Below are positions 58,002 to 64,000 of a stretch of DNA of 64,000 bases, one piece after another. This DNA comes from Microdochium bolleyi (taxonomy: Eukaryota > Ascomycota > Sordariomycetes > Xylariales > Microdochiaceae): positions 496,001-560,000 of the forward strand of contig KQ964254.1 of assembly GCA_001566295.1 (NCBI GenBank), in the 5' to 3' direction. The notes under the pieces were generated by a model that had not been told where the DNA came from, did no database searches, and saw only the letters and a list, made by a program, of their open reading frames with translations. Position numbers and translations under genes: made by a program. The stretch's first letter is position 1. The number at the start of each line of letters is the position of its first letter.

Positions 58002-60993
58002 ATGATGCACCAGACACCCCGCTCTGCTCAGCGTGCCTTCTCCCCGGCATCATCACCCCAAACGAACCCAACCAGAACGAACAATCAAAGAGATCCGACA
58101 AGTCCTGTGATTGGGTCGCCCAGACCATCATTAGATGTAGAAGCCAGAACAGAAAATGCGACCGGCATACCAAGGCCCAGCTCTGAGCGAGAACGAACAC
58201 AGGGAGGACCCAGCAAGGACTCGGTCAAGAAACTGGACCAGATCATTCAAGTACGTCCCCCGTGCGGAGCAGGAAGTCATCATGCGGGACAGACACTAAC
58301 AATGGGTTAATAAATACAGAATGTCTATTCCAAGGCGGGCACAATCATATTGCAGGAGCGTATGCTGGTGACCCCAACACTAGTTGGACGAACACAGGAG
58401 AAAAAGACCAGCAGATGGGTTCGTTGTAGAATCCCACCATCGCTCCCGCTGGGGCCTCCTGATCCACAGGCTGACACTCGGTGTATAGTTTCAACTTGAC
58501 ACAGACGACATCGACGATTTCAAGGAAGAGTTCCGCGTGTGGAAACAATGCGGAGGCTTCGATCACCGGCCTCCGCCTCTTGTGATCGAAACCTATATAG
58601 ACACATCAAGGCTGAGGAGTGGTGAAAGTCTGGTAATACTCGACGAGCATGGGAAGCGATGGGACGTCTCGGAAGCCCTCAACGACCAGGAAGCCTCCAG
58701 TGACAGCGGCTCCGGTTGGCCGTCTAAACCCAACCACCATGTCATCCTCGAGCGCTGGAAGGTAGACTTGAGGGGCGCAGTGCCAGACCATCCCGACGAA
58801 TTCGGTGCACTGCTCCCGACTATCTACAAAAAGGCTATTGTCCTATGTCGCTCTATTTTCACCACGACCGGTATCCTTCCAGCCTGGAAATTGGCACGCA
58901 AGTCAAAGACGCAAGGCATCCATCCTGCTTGCCAAGTACGATGTCGTGTCAGGTCTAGTGAATCACTTGGAAGTGGCTACGACTCACTGAGGACGCCACT
59001 CTTTGATGGGGCTGGAGACGTCACCACTGACTACATGTTCGGTCAGCTGGAAGTTCCTGTTGGTCGCTTCTATGTCTCTGTCTCCTACCGAAATCACTGC
59101 AATTTTCAGGTTGTTGAGACCGAATCATTGCTCAGTTCTCGCATTGGTATCGCCATATCTGATGATATGTTCAAGCCATCACTACCTCATCGGACACAGA
59201 CCGAGTATGCCCGGGCCAACCAGCGTGCACTCGAAGCCGGCTCTGTACCGTACAGCCGACAGGCAGCCAACATCACGGACAATCAGCAGCGGTATGGCAG
59301 CCTCTCAACTTTCCATGGAGAAGGACCTACTGGCACGAGTCCCATATCTGCCTTGAAAGCCGTGAAGGCCCCGGACTCAGATACGAGCTCACCGCCAGGA
59401 TCGAGACCAGAGAGCATAGAGCCACCCCGGCATTCACTCCCCATCACCGGTCCCACGAGGCGACCATCGATGCGAAATGCTGGCACAAGTGATAGCCACG
59501 GCAGACGGCCATCTGTCTCATTCCAGTCTTCGCCTTTTAAGCACGGTTCTCTCTCAGGTTCGCCTGGTCGACGGCTACATGGTGATGAAGTCCCCTCCTC
59601 GCCACACTCACTGAGCCGATTGTCAGGCCCAGGCACGCTTACTCACACGCGGAATCGCTCGTCACTTACAGCAGGGATGCCAGCTTCTCTTCGGGGCGGC
59701 CCTCCGCAACCCTCGACGGACAGTTTTGTAGCTGGCTCGCCTCGACCAAGTGTGACCAATAGATTCAGCAGCAGTTTCAGCCACCGGCGAAGCCGAACTT
59801 CCTTCGGTGGTGCTAGTAGAGTCGGCGATGACGATCAGAGTAGTAGTGGCAAGCAGAGCTTGGCTTCCTCTCTCGCTCAGCCTGGCTCCGGACTGCTCAA
59901 TGAGGCTGGGGCAGGCGGAAGCTCTGGCTCATTCCAGACTGATGATGACAATATCCAGGACTTCCTCAAGGCGTTGGACAGCAAGAAGACTTTGCAAAGC
60001 TTTGAGCCGTCCACGAAAGGCGACTCGGCCACGAGCCGGACACGAGCACAACTCAACAAGTTTCATCTGATGCGCGAGTCAAACAATGCACTGACCGACT
60101 CTCTCAACTCATCAACCCAACTGCAAGCCCCATCAAGTGTATCTAGCAGGCACATGGCTAACGTTCCTGGGATGTCAACTTCATCTTCGCCCGGAAAACC
60201 GCTTTCACCTCACACCCCACATACACCGGCTGTTCCGTCCCGGCTAAGCGAGAATTCAAGTATCGACCATGAACCAGCTGTGCGGGACACCAGTACTACC
60301 GCGAGAGCGCCGACCAGTGCAGCGGGCACGACAGCCATCGACATTCCCATCTCGCCACGCCCATATACCCACGCGCGAAGATCCAGTTCGGCAGCGCAGA
60401 AGCACCGTGTGCTTGCTGATGACGATGACCAGCGCAGCGTCAGTTTGGGCACAGATGACCGCGAGCCTCCAAGCCTAAGTGCACTCCTGGGTCGTAATAT
60501 GGCCTCCGGCTTGGACGAGGAAGGAGAGGTGTCTCCTGCTCTGCAACCACCTGCAGACATCATCGCCACGGACTCTCCGAGCGCTGCCGGCTCTGGGTCC
60601 GCATCAGAAGAACGCGAGACTCGGCCGCCCGGAGGTCTATACAGCGGGTACTCGAGCTCACCGTATGGCCGAAGATACGGCAGCAGCGCCGGACGCGGAG
60701 TCACACCGCCGCAATCTGGGAGCGGCAGCCTGGCAGGGTCTAGTACAGGCCGGTATGGGAGAGGCTATACTCGTGCGCGGCCTAGTAGCGGATTTGGTGT
60801 GCCAGGGGTAGCTCCTGGAGAGGAGCCGGAGGAAGAACCGCTCTTATTTGACATGTCAGAAATCAACAGAGACCAGTCGAGACGGAGTATCGAGGAAGGC
60901 CGTGGAGGAGGCAGCCTTGGTTCTGGATCAGTGAGCGACAGAGGCGCCGCAGGCGCATACGAAGCCGCCCATAGACAAAGGCGCTGGCAGTGA
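58002..60993 (+). CDS. ATG13: Autophagy protein Atg13
   Basis: Three exons (58002-58250, 58320-58418, 58489-60993), 950 residues. Atg13 is the regulatory subunit of the Atg1 kinase complex at the pre-autophagosomal site and a TORC1 target. The HORMA domain spans roughly residues 75-335: KLDQIIQNVYSKAGTIILQE, then RWFQLDTDDIDDFKEEFRVW, then PPLVIETYIDTSRL, VILERWKVDL, LLPTIYKKAIVLCRSIF and TGILPAWKLARK. The remaining 600 residues are Ser/Pro/Gly-rich and disordered, as in other Atg13 proteins, with many possible phospho-sites; it ends in a Gly/Ser/Arg-rich tail and YEAAHRQRRW. Two ATGs stand in tandem at 58002 and 58005; the first is used here. The second exon is 99 nt and needed for the HORMA core. 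Only the disordered part is expected to vary between species. Confidence 0.94.
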
Positions 60994-61861
60994 TAGTGCA
61001 ATGGTAGTACAGATCGTCCGGGATAGACTATGCTCTTACGAATCATGCCCACTATAATACAAGGAACAAAGTTGAACGACAATTGAGTCGAATGCACTGC
61101 TAGGCACCGAAGTCAGAGCCCAAGTGTCTTGATAGATACTTTGCCTCAGCTTTCGGCTGAAGATTTCCCGCACAGGTTTGATGCCTGACACTTGTATGGA
61201 CGTCGAAATGCTTACGTCAACGAGAACATGAGCTCTGCCCGACTCGAGGTGAGCTGCGCCGCGGTCTATCGTGGGAGTTGGTGGCTGAGCGAGCTTTGGT
61301 GGAGACTCCGGGCGCTATTCCTGGACGAGCGAGGGGTGTTCGCGCTTGGGAAGCTGCAGGCTGCAGCTTTCAGGAGCGCAGGCTCTCAGCAGGCAGGACA
61401 AGTGGGGGGCGGTGCCGCTGCCCGGCCATTACGTAGCACACCACCACCACCACCACCACCACCATCAAGACCGCTGCTTGCTGGCAACCTGTTTCCAGCC
61501 CTTCTCGACCACAAACAACTTCAAAGACGTCGCTCTTCCACAAGCTATCACACGTTGTTCCGATCCTTGAGCTCGAAACAGCGAGACCTCGAACTCTCGT
61601 AAGACCACGACACTGCCTTAAGACGACACAGACACCACACGAACCCATCTCGACATTGTGCTCCGTGGGCTCAGGCACATCAGAGCTTAGCAGGAGAGCC
61701 GTCTCACCTGCGCTTACTGCCAGAGCAAGAACGTTCACTTGCGATCGAGCGGTACCCCTCGCCTGCACCGTCAAGCCGACGTCGGCTCCTTTTCCCCGCT
61801 GCATCTAAGAGCGCGCAACCGGGCAGCCGTGCCAGCGTTTGCGTCGAACGCACTGCCCATC
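60994..61861. other. Intergenic, ATG13 to HSE1
   Basis: Promoter and leader of HSE1. A plus-strand frame at 61192-61602 runs through the CCA repeat and is not supported. Confidence 0.55.
61438..61465 (+). repeat. (CCA)n trinucleotide repeat
   Basis: About nine consecutive CCA/CAC units read directly, in the HSE1 upstream region. Confidence 0.85.
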
Positions 61862-64000
61862 ATGTTTCGCCCAGCAGCCACGTCTGCCTATGACGAGGTG
61901 ATCGGTATGTTGCATCTGGATCTGCCTCACTACGCCGGCTCCCTGCACGAGGTCGACAGCGACGCAGTCCTGAGGGCCGTTACAGATGAGTAATCTAGAG
62001 AGGCTAACAGAGTGGATATGTAGCCAAGGCGACAAACGAGAACAACACCTCCGAGGACTGGGGCGCCATCATCGAGGTGTGCGACAAGGTGACGAGCGAC
62101 CCCAACGGCGCCAAGGAGGCGATCCAGAGCATAATCAAGCGCCTCGCGCACCGCAACGCAAATGTGCAGATATACACACTTGAGGTATGTTGCTCGTCGC
62201 GCCTTTGATTTACTGTGAGCCGAAAGCGTACTGACTGATAAACCTCCTCCCACACAGCTCGCGAATGCGCTGTCGCAAAACTGCGGCAAGCCCATCCACC
62301 GTGAGCTTGCGAGCCGCGCCTTCACGGAAGCCCTTCTCAAGCTTGCCAACGACCGCAACTCCCACCAGCAAGTCAAGTCGAAGATCCTCGAGCGCATGAA
62401 GGAGTGGTCCGATATGTTCAACCAAGACGCCGACCTCGGACTGATGTATGACGCATACTATCGCCTCAAGCAGTCGAACCCGACACTACATGCGCCTTCA
62501 GCACCTCAAAAGACTGGCCTCACGGATCAGGACCGGCGGAAGGAGGAAGATGAACTACAGATGGCACTCAAGCTCTCTCTGCAAGAGGAGGAGCGGAAGA
62601 AGTCCGTATCAAACGCGGCCGGACCCAGTTCTTCTGGAGCAGGACCTTCTACTGCCAACGCCGAGCCCGTTGTTGCGCACCCCACAGGCACCACCGCCGC
62701 CACGGTCTCTCGTGTGCGGGCGTTGTACGACTTCGTGCCCACTGAACCGGGGGAGCTGGAATTTAAGCGAGGCGACGTCATTGCGGTCCTTGAGTCGGTT
62801 TACAAGGACTGGTGGCGTGGGTCTCTCAAGGGCAAGACGGGCATCTTCCCGTTGAACTACGTCGAGAAGCTCACAGACCCTACTCCTGATGAGCTCCAGC
62901 GCGAGGCACAGATGGAGGCAGAGGTGTTTGCGGAGATCAAGAATGTAGAGAAGCTGCTGACTCTGCTGAGTACGTCCAACACGGCGCCTCGGGAGGAGGA
63001 CGATGGAGAGATCTCGGTAAGTTTTTATCTGAGCAATGAGCGGGATTCAACAACTAACGACGCTGCAACAGAAACTCTACCACCAGACCTTGTCCATCCG
63101 GCCGAAGCTGATTAAGCTCATCGAGAAATACTCGCAAAAGAAGGATGATTTCACCCAGCTGAACGAGAAGTTCATCAAGGCCAGGCGGGACTACGAATCG
63201 CTTCTCGAGCAGTCCATGTCGCATCCGCCTCAGCACAGCTACCACCATGGCTATGCGCCACAGCAGCACGCACCCCAAGGGATGCCGCCTGGTATGCCAC
63301 AGGGCATACCTCAAGGTTATCACATGCCTGGTGCCCCAGGTGGCCCTGGAGGCCCTGGACCGGGTTTTGCACCACAAGGCCAGCCTGTTGGACAACAGGA
63401 ACCGCAAAGATACTACACTCCAGGACCGCAAGGCCCACCGCCTCAAGGTAAGGACTTTGGAACTTTCCCAATCACGTAAATGAGCTTACAGGAGGACCTA
63501 GAACAGTATCAGGCTTCGTCACCACCTCCTAGCAACTTCCAACGCCAGACCCCAGCTCCCGCGCCCTTTTATCTTCAGGGCGCAGAAGTGCCACCGCCAG
63601 GCGCCTCCGCACCTCCGCACCAGCAGACTTACCCTCACCGCGATCAACAACCTTCAAGAATGGCGAACACAGCCAACGCGCCAGCACCTATCCAGACCTC
63701 AATGTCTCCACCACCTCAAGCCCAACAGAACTTCCAAGCTTATGCGCCACCGCAAGCCAATCAACGACCTCAGAGCAACTATGGCAATCCTCAAGAGCTA
63801 GCAACGTCAGCTTACGACTCTCCTGTTGCGTCTCATCACCCCAGTGCTCCTCAGGAGGAGTACCCGACCTACTCCCAAGAAGAGACACATCTACCCAGCC
63901 CAGGAGGCGGCAATCCAAGTGCACCATCTTATGGCGCTCCTCAACCTCCACAGGGAGCTTCTGCTCCACCCAGCTACGCACCACAGCAACCATCAGCACC
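61862..64000 (+). CDS. HSE1: Hse1, ESCRT-0 subunit (partial, runs off the window)
   Basis: Exons 61862-61904, 62024-62184, 62258-63016, 63072-63447 and 63502 onward; at least 501 residues before the window ends. Hse1 with Vps27 forms ESCRT-0, which sorts ubiquitinated cargo at endosomes. The VHS domain (1-145) has EDWGAIIEVCDKVTSDPNGA, then AIQSIIKRLAHRNANVQIYT and LSQNCGKPIHRELASRAF. The UIM is at 164-180 (EDELQMALKLSLQEEE). The SH3 domain (220-274) has RALYDFVPTEPGELEFKRGD, then KDWWRG and GIFPLNYVEKL. A GAT-like helical region follows with LYHQTLSIRPKLIKLIEKYS. The C-terminus is a long Pro/Gln/Gly-rich tail, cut at the window end. The last intron is set by frame: only the TAG at 63499-63501 keeps the tail open (EQYQASSPPPSNFQ); the nearer CAG acceptor leads to an early stop. 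Confidence 0.95.

Overview
The window is nuclear DNA of a filamentous ascomycete (Pezizomycotina), most likely a Sordariomycete. Genes carry many short spliceosomal introns (GTAAGT/GTATGT donors, CAG or TAG acceptors, mostly 50-100 nt). The gene set is typically fungal: Atg13, Hse1, Pan2, Sup35/eRF3 with a Q/G/Y-rich N-terminus, a Clr5-domain protein, a GH125 mannosidase, a nitronate monooxygenase and a GPI-type Cys-rich protein. Coding exons are GC-rich with C/G at third positions. I saw no bacterial, viral or plasmid features, no CRISPR and no intact transposon.

Layout. 0-8.4 kb: a five-exon C2H2 zinc-finger/fungal_trans regulator (+), then a secreted two-module Cys-rich protein (-). 10.9-14.9 kb: a DUF2461 protein (+) convergent with a Yrb30-like RanGTP-binding protein (-). 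16-23 kb: eRF3/Sup35 (+), mitochondrial ribosomal protein uS7m (-), a Clr5-domain protein (-). 26.8-38 kb: a Rad5/Rad16-like SNF2 ATPase (+), convergent with PAN2 (-), followed by ATP-dependent PEP carboxykinase (-). 38-51.6 kb: gene-poor, with one small three-exon dsRBD-like gene (-) that is easy to miss. 51.6-64 kb: nitronate monooxygenase (+), an intron-bearing tRNA-Gly(TCC) (-), GH125 exo-mannosidase (+), ATG13 (+) and HSE1 (+, cut by the window end).

The genes form no biosynthetic cluster; most are housekeeping genes. One functional theme recurs: eRF3 (termination, known PABP partner) and PAN2 (PABP-linked deadenylase) both act at mRNA 3' ends, and Atg13 and Hse1 both act in vacuolar delivery. 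These links are inferred from known families, not from shared regulation. Exon-intron models were built by hand from splice signals, and reading frame closes exactly in every complete model.

The most interesting items are: the hidden dsRBD-like gene in the gene-poor block; repeated F-x-P-G-A motifs in the eRF3 N-terminus with the spacing of PAM2; the triplicated VLSIGG repeat in eRF3; a 20-nt micro-exon in the DUF2461 gene; the chain of tiny 5' exons in the PEPCK gene with a CCG-N7-CCG (AcuK/AcuM-type) site just upstream; and the twin 10-cysteine module of the secreted protein. I found nothing I can defend as a wholly new system.
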